64,000 nt of DNA. It comes from Streptomyces sp. DHE7-1. GTDB taxonomy: Bacteria; Actinomycetota; Actinomycetes; Streptomycetales; Streptomycetaceae. The notes under the pieces are model-generated. The model saw only the letters and a program-made list of their open reading frames with translations. It was not told where the DNA came from and did not search any database. Position 1 is the first letter of the stretch; each line of letters starts with the position of its first letter. Both the position numbers and the translations under genes were made by a program. Location of the stretch: the NCBI GenBank assembly GCA_016432725.1, contig JACJDG010000003.1:2108001-2172000 (forward strand), in the 5' to 3' direction. Below, piece by piece: positions 11,617 through 21,708 of the stretch.

Positions 11617-12973
11617 TGAGCACCGGGGGACGGGGCGGGCGGAGCCCGACCGCGGCGACGCGAGCGGCGTCCGTACCGCCCTCGCGGGACTCACCACGCG
11701 CGGGCGCTCCTTCCTCGCGGCCGGGATCGCGGCCGCGGTCTGCGCCTACGTGCTGGGCCAGAGCGATCTGCTCCGGGTCGGCCTGCTGCTGGCGGTACTG
11801 CCCCTGCTCTGCGCGGCCGTGCTCTACCGCACGCGCCACCGGGTGACCGGCAGCCGCCGGCTCTCCCCCGCGCGCGTGCCCGCCGCCGGCGAGGCGCGCG
11901 TGCACCTGCGGATGGACAACGTCTCCCGGCTGCCCACCGGCCTGCTGATGCTCCAGGACCGGGTGCCCTACGTCCTCGGGCCCCGGCCCCGCTTCGTGCT
12001 GGACCGGGTGGAGCCGGGCGGGCGCCGCGAGGTGTCGTACCGGGTCCGCTCCGACCTGCGCGGCCGCTATCCGCTCGGCCCGCTGCAGCTGCGCCTGACC
12101 GACCCGTTCGGGATGTGCGAGCTGACCCGGTCCTTCTCCACGTACGACACGCTGACCGTGATACCGCGCACGGAGCCGCTGACGCCCGTCCGGTTCAGCG
12201 GCGAGGCCAAGGGGTACGGCGACGGCCGGCAGCGGTCCCTGGCCCTGGCCGGCGAGGACGACGTGATCCCGCGCGGCTACCGGTACGGCGACGACCTGCG
12301 CCGGGTGCACTGGCGCTCCACCGCGCGCTACGGCGAGCTGATGGTGCGCCGCGAGGAGCAGCCGCGGCGTTCGCGCTGCACGGTGCTGCTGGACACCCGG
12401 GCCATCGGTTACGAGGGCGCGGGCCCCGACTCGGCGTTCGAGTGGGCCGTCTCCGGTGCCGCGTCGGTCCTGACGCACCTGCTCGAACGGGGTTTCTCGG
12501 TGCGGCTGCTGACGGACGGCGGCACCTCGGTGCCCGGCGAGGGCGCCGACGGGTTCGCGGGCAGCGGCCCGGACAGCGCCGACGCGGCCGGGCTGATGAT
12601 GGACACCCTCGCCGTGATCGACCACTCCGACGGCACGGGCCTGTCCCGGGCGTACGACTCGCTGCGCGGTGGGAACGAGGGGCTGCTGGTGGCCTTCCTG
12701 GGCGACCTGGACGAGGAGCAGGCCGCCGTGGTCGCCAGGATGCGCCAGCGCAGCGGCGGAGCGCTGGCGTTCGTGCTGGACCCCGACGCGTGGGTACGGG
12801 GGACGACCGGGGCTCCGGCCTCCGGCGGCCCGCACGGGGAGCGGCTGCGGATGCTGCGCGACGCGGGCTGGACGGCGCTTGGCGTGCCGCGCGGGGCGTC
12901 GCTGAACGATCTGTGGCGGCAGGCGGACCGGGAACGCTCCGGCCTGACCGGCGTCGCCGGGGAGGCACAGTGA
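11616..12973 (+). CDS. DUF58 domain membrane protein (frameshifted near its start)
   Basis: DUF58 proteins are membrane-anchored partners of MoxR ATPases. The ATG at 11616 overlaps the moxR stop (ATGA). The first codons (MSTGG) lose frame within G runs at about 11624-11638. One extra base restores GVRTALAGLTTRG, two membrane spans, a beta-rich domain and the DUF58 core with DDLRRVHWRSTARYGELM. The unbroken frame is 11750-12973. The repaired length is about 452 aa. The stop TGA overlaps the ATG of the transglutaminase gene. A deletion in the read is the likely cause, because everything downstream is conserved. Confidence 0.87.
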
Positions 12974-15362
12974 TGAGCGGGCGGGCCCGGCTGGCCCTGT
13001 GCGCGGCCGCGGCCACGCTGATGACCGCGTGCGCGCTGCTGCCCCTGGTGGACCAGCCGACATGGCTGTTCACGACGATACTGCTGGTCGGCGTGCAGAC
13101 CGGGGTGGGCGCGGCGGCCCGGCGGGTGCCGCTGGCGAGGCCGCTGACCGTGGCCGCGCAGGCCCTGGTCACGCTGATGCTGCTGACCCTGGTCTTCGCC
13201 CGGCGGCAGGCGGTCGGCGGGCTGGTCCCCGGCCCGGACGCGTTCCGCCACTTCGGCGAGCTGCTCCAGCAGGGCTCGGACGACGTCAGCCGGTACGCGA
13301 TACCGGCGCCGCTCACCGACGGCATCGAGCTGATGCTGATCGGCGGGGTCCTGGTGATCGGTCTGCTGGTCGACACCCTGGCGGTGACCTTCCGCAGCGC
13401 GGCCCCGGCCGGGCTGCCGCTGCTCGCGCTCTACTCGGTGGCCGCGGGGCTGTCCGACAGCGGCACCGACTGGCTGTCCTTCCTGATCGCGGCGGCCGGC
13501 TACCTGATGCTGCTGCTCGCCGAGAGCCGGGACCGGCTGGCCCAGTGGGGCCGCGTCTTCGGCGGGGCCTCCCGCGACCCGGGCGGACCGGAGAGTGGGG
13601 CGGTGGCGCCGGTGCGCGCCGGGCGCCGGCTCGGCGCGGTGGCTCTCGGTGTCGCCGTGCTGGTGCCGGCCATCCCCCTGTTCTCGATCCAGGGCGGGCT
13701 GCTGGACGCCGCGGGCACGGGCGTCGGCGCGGGCAACGGCAGGGGCGGCACGATCTCCGCGGTCAACCCGCTGGTGTCGCTGCGCGACAGTCTCAACGTG
13801 GACAACGACCGCCAGGTGCTGTCGCTGAGGACCACGGCGGGCGACCTGTCGGACATGTACCTGCGGATCGTGTCCCTGGACGACTTCGACGGCACGACCT
13901 GGAAGCCGTCCCAGCGGCACATCGTGGCGCTGCCGGACGTCCTGCCGACGCCCGCCGGCCTGGACTCGGGCGTCAAGCGCAGCACGGTGCGCACCCGGAT
14001 CACCGCGGCGGACTGGTACGCCCAGGACTGGCTGCCGATGCCGTACCCCCGAGCAGGGTGAGCATCGGCGGCAACTGGCGGTACGAGCCCGTCGGCATGA
14101 CGCTCGTCGGCGACCACGGGCAGAACACCCGAGGTGAGGTCTACGAGGTGCGCAGCCTCGACGTCCAGCCGACCGCCGGCGAGTTGGCCGCCGCGCCACA
14201 GGCGCCCGCGGCCCTGCGGCGCGAGTACACCAGGGTGCCGTCCAGGCTGCCGAAGGTGGTGGCCAGGACCGCCGAGGAGATCACCGCGGGCTCCTCCAGC
14301 CACTACGACGAGGCGGTCAAGCTCCAGGAATGGTTCGCGGTGAACGGCGGCTTCCAGTACGACACCGAGGTCGAGGTCGGCCAGGGTCCGGACGCCATCG
14401 CGAACTTCCTGCGGAAGAAGCAGGGTTTCTGCGTCCACTTCTCCTTCGCGATGGCCGCGATGGCCCGCACGCTGGGGATCCCGGCCCGGGTGGCCGTGGG
14501 CTTCGCGCCCGGCACCCCGCAGGCGGACGGCTCGGTCTCGGTGTCGCTGAAGGACGCGCACGCCTGGCCCGAGCTGTACTTCGAGGGCGTGGGCTGGACC
14601 CGCTTCGAGCCGACCCCGACCCGGGGCACGGTGCCCTCGTACACCCAGTCCAACACGCCGGGCACGTCGGAGCCGGACGAGGCCCTGCCGTCGCGCGGGG
14701 CGTCCCAGGCGCCCTCGGCCGAGGCCTCGCCCAGCGAGAGCTGCTCGGCGCGGCTGCGCAGGCTCGAGGCGTGCGACAGCCCGGCCGCGGCCGTCGCGCG
14801 TCCCGGCGGTGGTGGTGGCGGCTGGGACCTGCTGTGGCTGGGGCTGACCGGGCTCGGTGTCCTGGCCGTGCTGGCGGTGCCCTTCCTGCCGCTGCTGTGG
14901 CGGGCCCGGCTGCGGGCCGTCCGGCTGGGCGGGCACGCGCGGACCGCGGAGGGTGCCGCCGCCCACGCGCTGCTGGCCTGGCAGGAGCTGACCGACAGCG
15001 CCTGGGACCTCGGCATCCTCCCGGAGGAGTCGCTGACCCCGCGCAACGCGGCGGCCAGGATCGTGCGGCTGGGCCGTCTCGACGCGGCCGCCAGGGCCGC
15101 GGTGGACCGGGTGGCGGACGCGGTGGAGCAGGTGCTGTACGCGCCCCGGCCACGACCGGTGGCGGGCCTCGCCGACGACGTGCGCCACGTGGTCGCCGCC
15201 CTGTACGGAGGCGTGCGCCGGCGCACCAGGCTGCGGGCGCGGTTCGCGCCGCGTTCGGCCGCGCGGGTGCTGTGGGCGGCGTCGGACCGGTGGGCGGCGC
15301 TCAGGGCGCGCGCGGTGGCGGCCCGGCCGTCGTGGCTGCGGCCGTCGGGGCAGCGGGGCTGA
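12973..15362 (+). CDS. Transglutaminase-like membrane protein (frameshifted as sequenced)
   Basis: This is a large membrane protein of the TgpA type with about 796 aa after repair. Five or six N-terminal membrane spans come first, then an extracytoplasmic region and a transglutaminase core. The core has Cys in KQGFCVHFS, His and Asp in KDAHAWPELY, and a VGWTRFEPTPTRG motif. A further membrane span near residue 620 (LLWLGLTGLGVLAVLAV) and a cytoplasmic DUF4129-like tail follow. The frame breaks at a run of five C at 14046-14050; six would give PYPPSRVSIGG. It is the last gene of the moxR operon. Family members are thought to modify or cleave surface proteins; the substrate here is unknown. Confidence 0.88.
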
Positions 15363-15397
15363 ACCCCGGGACCGCGGACCGCGGTCCCGGAGCACAC

Positions 15398-15433
15398 GTG
15401 AGGGGTGACCACCGTCCGGTGGTCACCCCTCAC
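15398..15433. terminator. Strong hairpin terminator between convergent genes
   Basis: A perfect 16-bp inverted repeat (15398-15413 with 15418-15433) with loop GTCC follows the transglutaminase stop. A second hairpin lies just before it at 15368-15388. Together they can end transcription from both the moxR operon and the convergent DUF3040 gene. Confidence 0.7.
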
Positions 15434-15492
15434 GGATGTCCGTGGCTCCGAGCGCCCGCGGTGCGAGCCCGGCCCGGTCCGAACGGCGGGCG

Positions 15493-15879
15493 CTAGTGGC
15501 CCTGCTGCTCGTCGCGGCGGCGCTGCCAGCGCTGTTCGATCCGGTCCATCATGGAGCGCTTCTGCCGTACCTGGCGTCGCGGGGCGCCCGCGGGCTGCTC
15601 GCCCGGCTTGGGGGCCTTGCGCCAGCCGGTCACGGCGAGCACGGCACAGCCCAGCATCACCAGGAAGCCCACCACGCTGATCCAGATCTGCTTGGCGACC
15701 ATTCCGGCCATGAGGAGCGCGATACCCACGAGGAAGCCCACGACCGCCTGGTAGACCCGCCGCCGGGTGTACGTCCGCAGCCCACTTCCCTCAAGCGCCG
15801 ACGCGAACTTGGGATCTTCGGCGTACAGCGCTCGCTCCATCTGCTCGAGCATGCGCTGCTCGTGCTCCGAGAGCGGCAC
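15493..15879 (-). CDS. DUF3040 domain membrane protein
   Basis: This is a small actinobacterial membrane protein of unknown function, 128 aa. The GTG at 15879 with AGGAGG upstream gives PLSEHEQRMLEQMERAL, the family hallmark. The longer frame to 15993 has no conserved sequence. An N-terminal soluble helix is followed by two adjacent membrane spans (VGFLVGIALLMAGM and WISVVGFLVMLGCAVLAV) and a basic tail rich in Arg and Gln. Genes of this family often lie beside dcw genes in actinobacteria. The gene is intact, with a terminator on its 3' side. The 275 bases up to the next gene hold no supported feature. Confidence 0.87.
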   Translation of the reverse strand: MPLSEHEQRMLEQMERALYAEDPKFASALEGSGLRTYTRRRVYQAVVGFLVGIALLMAGMVAKQIWISVVGFLVMLGCAVLAVTGWRKAPKPGEQPAGAPRRQVRQKRSMMDRIEQRWQRRRDEQQGH

Positions 15880-16154
15880 GGAGTCCTCCTCATCGTGCAG
15901 TCGCCGGGGCGACCCGGGGGTCCCTTCAGGATAGGCAGGGAATCGCCCCCGTGAAACCCGCCCCTCTGCGCCAATTGGCCAACCGGAATCCATCCTGGCC
16001 GTCCCGGCTCGCTGAGGCTTCCATTCCCCGGCGGCCGACCCGTCATGCCGGACGGCGTACCTCGATCATACGGCGCAAACCGCTCGATCGGGTGTCTTGT
16101 GGCGTACTCCATCCACCGCCGAGCCCCTGATCAGCGGCGCGTCTTCGGGAGCAC

Positions 16155-16925
16155 TCAGGCCTCGGTGGCCGCCCGCGTCTCACCGAGCACATGGAGCTGG
16201 GTGGCGACCGAGTGGAAGGCGGGCAGCTCGGCCGCCGCCGCCTCGAGCTTCAGCAGGGCGTCCATGGCGCCGGGCTCGGTGTCCACCAGGACGCCGGGCA
16301 CGAGGTCGGCGAAGACCCGTACGCCGTGCACCGCGCCGACCCGCAGGCCCGCGCCCTCCACCAGCGCGGTGAGCTGCTCGGCGGTGAAGCGGCGCGGTAC
16401 CGGGTCCCCGGCGCCCCAGCGGCCCTCGGGGTCCTGGAGCGCCTGCTTGGCCTCCTTGAAGTGGCCGGCCAGGGCCCGGGCGAGCACGGCACCGCCGAGA
16501 CCGGCGGCGAGCAGGCTGAGGACGCCCTCGGGGCGCAGCGCGGCCACCGCGTTGCGCAGGCCCTCGGCCGGGTCGTCCACGTACTCCAGGACGCCGTGGC
16601 ACAGCACCACGTCGTGGCCGCCGCGCTCGACCACGTCGAACAGGCCGTGGGCGTCGCCCTGGACGCCCCGGACCCGGTCGGCGACACCGGCCTCGGCGGC
16701 GCGGCGTTCGAGGGCGAACAGCGCGTTGGGGCTGGGGTCGACGACGGTGACCCGGTGACCGAGGCCGGCGAGGGGTACGGCGAAGTTCCCGCTGCCGCCC
16801 CCGGTGTCGAGGACGTCCAGCGACTCCCGCCCCGTGGCCTTGATCCGGCGGTCCAGGGCGTCCTGGAGGACCTCCCAGACCACTGCGGTACGGAGGGAGG
16901 AACGGGGGCGCATCGGGTCCGACAC
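16155..16925 (-). CDS. Class I SAM-dependent methyltransferase
   Basis: The 256-aa protein has a Rossmann methyltransferase fold. Motif I is VLDTGGGSGNFAVPLA near residue 38, the acidic loop is VTVVDPSPNAL, and motif IV is DVVLCHGVLEYV. The GTG start at 16925 is the only reasonable choice. The C-terminal part with FKEAKQALQDPEG is conserved among streptomycete homologues. The substrate cannot be told from sequence; some similar proteins are annotated as SmtA-like. It lies alone between the DUF3040 gene and a HEPN-like gene on the same strand. Confidence 0.85.
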   Translation of the reverse strand: MSDPMRPRSSLRTAVVWEVLQDALDRRIKATGRESLDVLDTGGGSGNFAVPLAGLGHRVTVVDPSPNALFALERRAAEAGVADRVRGVQGDAHGLFDVVERGGHDVVLCHGVLEYVDDPAEGLRNAVAALRPEGVLSLLAAGLGGAVLARALAGHFKEAKQALQDPEGRWGAGDPVPRRFTAEQLTALVEGAGLRVGAVHGVRVFADLVPGVLVDTEPGAMDALLKLEAAAAELPAFHSVATQLHVLGETRAATEA

Positions 16926-17104
16926 GGCAGTTGACTCCTCGGCGCGGCACCACCTGTTGCCCGGCGGCGCGAACGGGGTGCCTCCCCGGCCCGGATGCGG
17001 GAGACGGGAAGGCTTCAGGCAACTCCACCCTATTGCCTCCGCCGCCGCACCCGGTCATCGCGGTGGGGTGGGCCGTGTCCGTCTCGCAGGGCGGACGGCC
17101 GAGG

Positions 17105-17667
17105 TCAGCCCGCGTCCGGGAGGCCGCCGCGGGCGGGTTGGCCCGGGGGCTCCCCGGTGTCGTGGCGGGGCTGGGGCAGGACGGGCTGGAGCACCAGCAT
17201 CCGCTCGACGATGCGGAGGAACATCGCCACGTCGCGTATCAGGTCGTCGGCGTCCCGCCGGCCGGCCGCACCCTGGATGCCCGCCTCGGCGCGGGCGCGG
17301 CGGGCGGCGCCGGAGGCGAACAGCGCGCTCCACTCGGTCAGTTCGGGAGCCGTCTCGGGCAGCACCTCCCAGGCGCTGCGGATGCGGGCCCGGCGGCGCG
17401 GGGAGGTCTCGGGGCGGCCCCGGGCCGCGAGCACCGCGGCGGCGGTGCGCAGGGCGGCGAGGTGGGCGGTCGCGTAGCGCTCGTTCGGTGTCTCCAGGCG
17501 GCCGGCCTCCTCGAGTCCGGCGCGGGCCTGGGCGAGCAGGTCGAGGACGGCGGGCGGGGCCGTGGCCCGGCGGAGCACGGGGTGCACGTCGCTCGCCGGG
17601 CCGGTCAGTGAGGGGCAGGGCCGGTGGCGCGGCGCCGGTGGGCGGCGGCTGCGGAGGGATTGGCCAT
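17105..17667 (-). CDS. SAV_6107-type HEPN-like protein (frameshifted near its start)
   Basis: This is a conserved all-helical actinobacterial protein of unknown function. The ATG at 17667 has a perfect AGGAGG site. The first 20 codons run into a stop because one base is missing from the GGGG run at 17612-17615. Repair gives ATGPAPSLTGPASDVHPVL and about 187 aa. The helical core includes LDLLAQARAGL, ETPNERYATAHLAALR and RDADDLIRDVAMFLRIVERML. Homologues are named after a Streptomyces avermitilis locus and have been grouped with HEPN domains, which include RNases and nucleotide-binding proteins. I see no RxxxxH motif, so catalytic activity is doubtful. Confidence 0.8.
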
Positions 17668-17785
17668 GACGAACCTCCTGTCGTCTGGTGACGGCACGAA
17701 TGCCGTATGCCCCCATCGTGGGGTATGGCACTGACAATCCGTTCTGACCTGCCGCTTTGCCTCGATCAGGGTTCGGGAGTATTTT

Positions 17786-17802
17786 TATACTGACCAGTCA
17801 GT
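17786..17802 (+). promoter_or_regulatory. TetR-type operator overlapping a -10 element
   Basis: The 14-base palindrome ACTGACCAGTCAGT (17789-17802) overlaps a -10-like TATACT (17786-17791) about 35 bases upstream of the ABC ATPase start. A repressor here would block transcription. The TetR-family gene at the end of this operon (20781-21410) is the obvious candidate, giving an autoregulated operon. No convincing -35 element was seen. Confidence 0.6.
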
Positions 17803-17832
17803 GCAAAAAGAGAACAGGCAAGGGGGAGGCTT

Positions 17833-18677
17833 GTGGACGGCGCGCATCTCACCGCCGAGGGCCTCGGGCTCAGGGGACCACGAGGGTGGGTCTTCCGGGA
17901 CGTCGCGCTCGACGCGGAGCCCGGCTCACTGATCGCGATCGAGGGACCGTCCGGCTCCGGCCGCACGTGTCTGCTGCTCGCGCTCACCGGACGCATGAAG
18001 CCCACCGAGGGAGTGGCCGCGGTGGCCGGCTTCAAACTCCCCCGGCACATGGCCGCCGTGCGCCGGATCGGCGCCGTGGCCAACGTGGCCGGTGTCACCG
18101 ACCTGGAACCGGCCCTGACCGTGGGAGAGCACCTGCGCGAACGGGCCCTGCTGCAGAACCGGTTCGGCGACTCGCTGCGGGAGATGCTCCGCCCCCGCCG
18201 GGACCGGATCCACGACGCCCGGCTGCGCGTCGACGCGGCCCTGGCCGCCGCCGGACTCGACGTGGAGACGCTTCCCAAGGGCTCGCGGACGGCCGTGCGG
18301 GACCTGGAACGGCCCGCGGAACTGCGGCTGTCCCTCGCGCTGGCCCTGCTCGGCCGGCCGCGGCTGATCGGTGTCGACGACATCGACGTGAAGCTCTCGG
18401 ACGCCGAACGCGAGGAGATCTGGGACCTGCTGCGGTCCCTCACGCGCGCGGGCACGACGGTGATGGCCGTGTGCCGCACCGCCCCCGCGGACTGCCTCAC
18501 CGTCTCCACCCGGCCGGGCGAGGGACCGGCGGGGACGGCGGGCCCGGGCCGGACGGCGACAGCGCGCCGAGGACCGGCGAAGACACGTCGCAGGCCGACG
18601 ACGGCACTGCGAAGACCGACGACGGCGACGACCGGAAGGAGGGGGCGGATGCGCACGCCGAGGCTGGCCGCGCTTGA
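17833..18677 (+). CDS. Degenerate ABC-type ATPase (C-terminal frameshift as sequenced)
   Basis: The protein has about 281 aa after repair, from GTG 17833 with AGGGGGAGG just upstream. It has an ABC ATPase fold but unusual motifs. Walker A reads GPSGSGRT, with Arg in place of the catalytic Lys. There is no recognisable LSGGQ signature, and the Walker B region reads RLIGVDDID with no catalytic Glu in the usual place. After about residue 235 the frame is lost in GGGG at 18531-18534. The repaired tail is Asp/Glu-rich and ends at 18677, overlapping the YhgE start. Without repair it appears falsely fused to YhgE. It is probably a regulatory or structural partner of the membrane protein. Confidence 0.8.
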
Positions 18678-20733
18678 ACTGAGGCGCTTCGGACGGGGGA
18701 AGCTGCCGCGCGCCGCCCTGGTCGCGCTGCTCGTGCTGCCCCTGCTGTACGGCGCCCTGTACCTGTGGTCCTTCTGGGACCCCTACGGCCGCCTGGACCG
18801 CATCCCGGTGGCCCTGGTGAACGACGACAAGGGCGCCACGGCGGGCGGGAAGAAGGTGACCGCAGGCGACGACATCGTGGCCGGGCTGCGCGACAGCCGG
18901 ACCTTCGAGTGGCACGAGGTGAGCGACGCCGAGGCCCGCCGGGGCGTCGAGGACGGCACCTACTACCTGTCGCTGACCATGCCCGCCGACTTCAGCGGCC
19001 GGATCGCGTCCAGCTCCGGCGACTCCCCCGAGACGAGCGCGCTCAAGGTGCGCACCAACGACGCGAACAACTACATCGTCGGCCAGATCTCCCGGACCGT
19101 CTTCAACGAGGTCCGCTCGGCCGCGTCCAGCAAGGCGTCCCGTTCCTTCCTGGACCGGATCTTCATCTCCTTCTCCGACATCCACGGCAAGACCGTGACG
19201 GCCGCCAAGGGCGCCGACCGCCTCAAGGGCGGCATCGGCAAGGCGGAGAAGGGTTCCAAGGATCTGGCGGCCGGCCTGAAGGACGCCAAGAGCGGCAGCG
19301 GCAAGCTGGCCAAGGGGCTGAAGAAGCTCGACTCGGGCGCGGGCCGGCTGGAGAGCGGCTCCAAGCGGGTCGCGGACGGCACCCAGACCCTCGCGGACAA
19401 CGTCAACGGCGTCTACAAGCAGGCCGGTCCGTTCCTGAAGGACAACGAGAAGACCATCGGGGACACCGCCCGGCTGGTCGCCGACTCGGCCGCGACCGTC
19501 CGGCACAACCTCGGGACCATGGTGAAGCTCGCACCGGGCGCCGCCAGGACCGCCCACGCCTCCTCGGCCGCACTGGACGCGGTCTACGAGGCCCGCTGCG
19601 AGAAGGCGGTGATCCCCGACCCGGCCTGTCCCGACCTGAAGAAGGCCAAGCAGGCGGCTGCCGACGTGGCCACCGTCGCCGACGACCTCAACACGCTGAT
19701 CGCCGACCAGGACGGCTCCCTGAAGACGATGCGGGCGAACCTCGCCACGCTCCAGAAGCAGGCCGATGCCCTCGCCGCCCGCGCCCCGCACCTCTACGAG
19801 GACGTCGACGACGCCGTCAAGAGGATCAACGAGCTGAACGACGGCGCGGCCGAGGTCGCCTCCGGCGCCAAGAAGCTGCACGCCGGGATCGGCACCGCGG
19901 GCACCGGGGCGGCGAGGCTCGACAAGGGCATCGGCACCGCCGAGTCGGGCGCGCAGACCCTCAGCGGCGGGATGTACAAGCTGGTCGACGGCTCCGGCAA
20001 GCTGGCCGGCGGTCTGCACGACGGCGCGAAGAAGATCCCCGACTACGACGAGCAGGACCGCGACAAGCGCACCGGCGTGATGGCCGACCCGGTCCAGCTC
20101 GCCTCCCACGACCTGCACAAGGCGCCCAACTACGGCACCGGCTTCGCCCCGTACTTCATCCCGCTGTCCCTGTGGGTCGGCGCGATGGTGGCGTACATGC
20201 TGATCCCGCCGCTCAACCGGCGTGCCCTGGCGGCCGGTTCACCGGCCTGGCGGATCGCGCTGGCCGGCTGGCTGCCGGTGGTCGCGGTGGGCGTGCTGCA
20301 GACGGCCGCGCTGATGGCCGTGCTGCACTGGGCGATCGGGCTGCAGATGGCGCGGGCGGCCGGCACGGTCGGGTTCCTGTTCCTGGTGGCGGCGTGCTTC
20401 GCGGCGATCGTGCAGTGGCTGAACGCCCGCTTCGGCGCGGCGGGCCGGATCCTGGTGCTGGCGCTGCTGATGCTCCAGCTCACCTCGGCGGGCGGCACCT
20501 ATCCCGTGCAGACCAGCCCGGGCTTCTTCAACGCCATCCACCCCTTCCTGCCGATGAGCTACATCGTGGAGGCGCTGCGCCGGCTGATCACGGGCGGCGG
20601 GCTCGGCCCGGTCTGGCAGGCGTGCGGCGTACTGGCCGCCTTCACCGCGGGCGCCGTCGCGCTGACCGCGCTCGCGGCCCGGCGCCGCCAGGTGTGGACG
20701 CTGGACCGGCTGCACCCGGAACTGAGCCTGTGA
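18649..20733 (+). CDS. YhgE/Pip family membrane protein
   Basis: The 694-aa protein starts at ATG 18649, preceded by GGAAGGAGGG. One N-terminal membrane span (AALVALLVLPLLYGALY) is followed by about 450 extracytoplasmic residues. That region contains long helical repeats of the type KGAxxLxxGxxKAxxG, and the protein ends in five or six membrane spans. This is the YhgE/Pip architecture, similar to type VII secretion EsaA and phage infection proteins, and related to ABC-2 permeases. It follows an ABC-like ATPase with a 29-base overlap and precedes a TetR gene, so export or membrane-stress functions are plausible. The substrate is unknown. Confidence 0.88.
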   Translation: MRTPRLAALELRRFGRGKLPRAALVALLVLPLLYGALYLWSFWDPYGRLDRIPVALVNDDKGATAGGKKVTAGDDIVAGLRDSRTFEWHEVSDAEARRGVEDGTYYLSLTMPADFSGRIASSSGDSPETSALKVRTNDANNYIVGQISRTVFNEVRSAASSKASRSFLDRIFISFSDIHGKTVTAAKGADRLKGGIGKAEKGSKDLAAGLKDAKSGSGKLAKGLKKLDSGAGRLESGSKRVADGTQTLADNVNGVYKQAGPFLKDNEKTIGDTARLVADSAATVRHNLGTMVKLAPGAARTAHASSAALDAVYEARCEKAVIPDPACPDLKKAKQAAADVATVADDLNTLIADQDGSLKTMRANLATLQKQADALAARAPHLYEDVDDAVKRINELNDGAAEVASGAKKLHAGIGTAGTGAARLDKGIGTAESGAQTLSGGMYKLVDGSGKLAGGLHDGAKKIPDYDEQDRDKRTGVMADPVQLASHDLHKAPNYGTGFAPYFIPLSLWVGAMVAYMLIPPLNRRALAAGSPAWRIALAGWLPVVAVGVLQTAALMAVLHWAIGLQMARAAGTVGFLFLVAACFAAIVQWLNARFGAAGRILVLALLMLQLTSAGGTYPVQTSPGFFNAIHPFLPMSYIVEALRRLITGGGLGPVWQACGVLAAFTAGAVALTALAARRRQVWTLDRLHPELSL

Positions 20734-20780
20734 TCCCCGGGACGTCCCCGCAGGCGCGCGCACCTGTGACAATCGGGGCC

Positions 20781-21410
20781 ATGGAAAGCAGCAGCGCCAC
20801 CTCCGGCGGCAGCACGCGCCGCGAGGCCACCCGGCAGAAGCTCTACGAGGCCGCCGTCACGCTCATCGCCGAGCAGGGCTTCTCCGCCACCACCGTGGAC
20901 GAGATCGCCGAGCGGGCCGGGGTCGCGAAGGGCACGGTCTACTACAACTTCGCGAGCAAGTCGGTCCTCTTCGAGGAACTGCTGCGGCACGGCGTGGGCC
21001 TGCTCACCGCGTCCCTCCGGGAGGCGGCCGAGCGGACCGCGGCGGAGGGCGGCGGCAAGGTGGACGCCCTGGACGCGATGGTCCGCGCGGGCCTGGTCTT
21101 CATCGACCGCTACCCGGCCTTCACCCAGCTCTACGTGGCCGAGCTGTGGCGCACCAACCGCGCCTGGCAGTCCACGCTGATGGTGGTGCGGCAGGAGGCC
21201 GTCGCCGTCGTGGAGGGGGTGCTGCGCGAGGGCGTGGCGGCCGGTGAGTTCAGCGACGAGATCGACGTCCAGCTCACGGCGGCCGCGCTGGTCGGCATGG
21301 TGCTGGTGGCCGCCCTGGACTGGAAGTCGTTCCAGCCGGAGCGCTCCCTGGACGACGTCCACGCCGCCCTGTCCCGGCTGCTCCAGGGACGGGTGAGCGG
21401 GAAGGGCTGA
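20781..21410 (+). CDS. TetR/AcrR family transcriptional regulator
   Basis: The 209-aa protein from ATG 20781 carries an N-terminal helix-turn-helix: EQGFSATTVDEIAERAGVAKGTVYYNF, here quoted only by its ends EQGFSATT and KGTVYYNF, at about residues 31-62. A helical ligand-binding domain follows. It is 47 bases behind the YhgE/Pip gene and most likely controls that operon through the palindrome at 17789-17802. In TetR systems of this layout the inducer is often a substrate of the exporter; none can be inferred here. A hairpin terminator follows directly. Confidence 0.9.
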   Translation: MESSSATSGGSTRREATRQKLYEAAVTLIAEQGFSATTVDEIAERAGVAKGTVYYNFASKSVLFEELLRHGVGLLTASLREAAERTAAEGGGKVDALDAMVRAGLVFIDRYPAFTQLYVAELWRTNRAWQSTLMVVRQEAVAVVEGVLREGVAAGEFSDEIDVQLTAAALVGMVLVAALDWKSFQPERSLDDVHAALSRLLQGRVSGKG

Positions 21411-21428
21411 GGCCACCCGGAGCACGGA

Positions 21429-21460
21429 GAAGGCGCCGGTCCTCTCGGGCCGGCGCCTTC
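21429..21460 (+). terminator. Hairpin terminator after the TetR gene
   Basis: An 11-bp perfect stem (21429-21439 with 21450-21460) and a 10-base loop begin 19 bases after the TetR stop. A T-tract is absent, as is usual in streptomycetes. Confidence 0.65.
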
Positions 21461-21462
21461 CC

Positions 21463-21501
21463 ACTCCCCCGTACTTCCCGTACTCCCCCGTGCTCCCCCG
21501 T
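21463..21501. repeat. Short tandem repeat, four copies of a ~10-bp unit
   Basis: Four near-identical units of the type ACTCCCCCGT lie head to tail, directly after the terminator. They belong to the 320-base gap 21461-21780. No gene is supported in that gap; the only other clear element is the inverted repeat near 21710. Confidence 0.55.
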
Positions 21502-21708
21502 ACGGATCTCCCCCCGTGGTCTCCCGCGGCGGTCCGCCGCGGGTCCCCCGTGCCTCGCTTCCGCCGACGGTTCGGCGGAAGGAGCGGCCAGGGCGCGGCG
21601 CCGTTCCGCCGCCCCGTGCCGGCGGTGCCGGTCCGCGCCCCCTGCCGTGACACCACTCTCCCGTGCCGGGCGGCCGCGGCCCATCCGTGCGCGTACTCAT
21701 CCGGCCGT

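Noticed and set aside
17833..20733. Apparent natural fusion of the ABC ATPase and YhgE/Pip protein (966 codons)
   Set aside because: The fusion arises because one base is missing at 18531-18534. The other frame gives an acidic tail and a stop at 18677, and YhgE has its own ribosome site and ATG at 18649.
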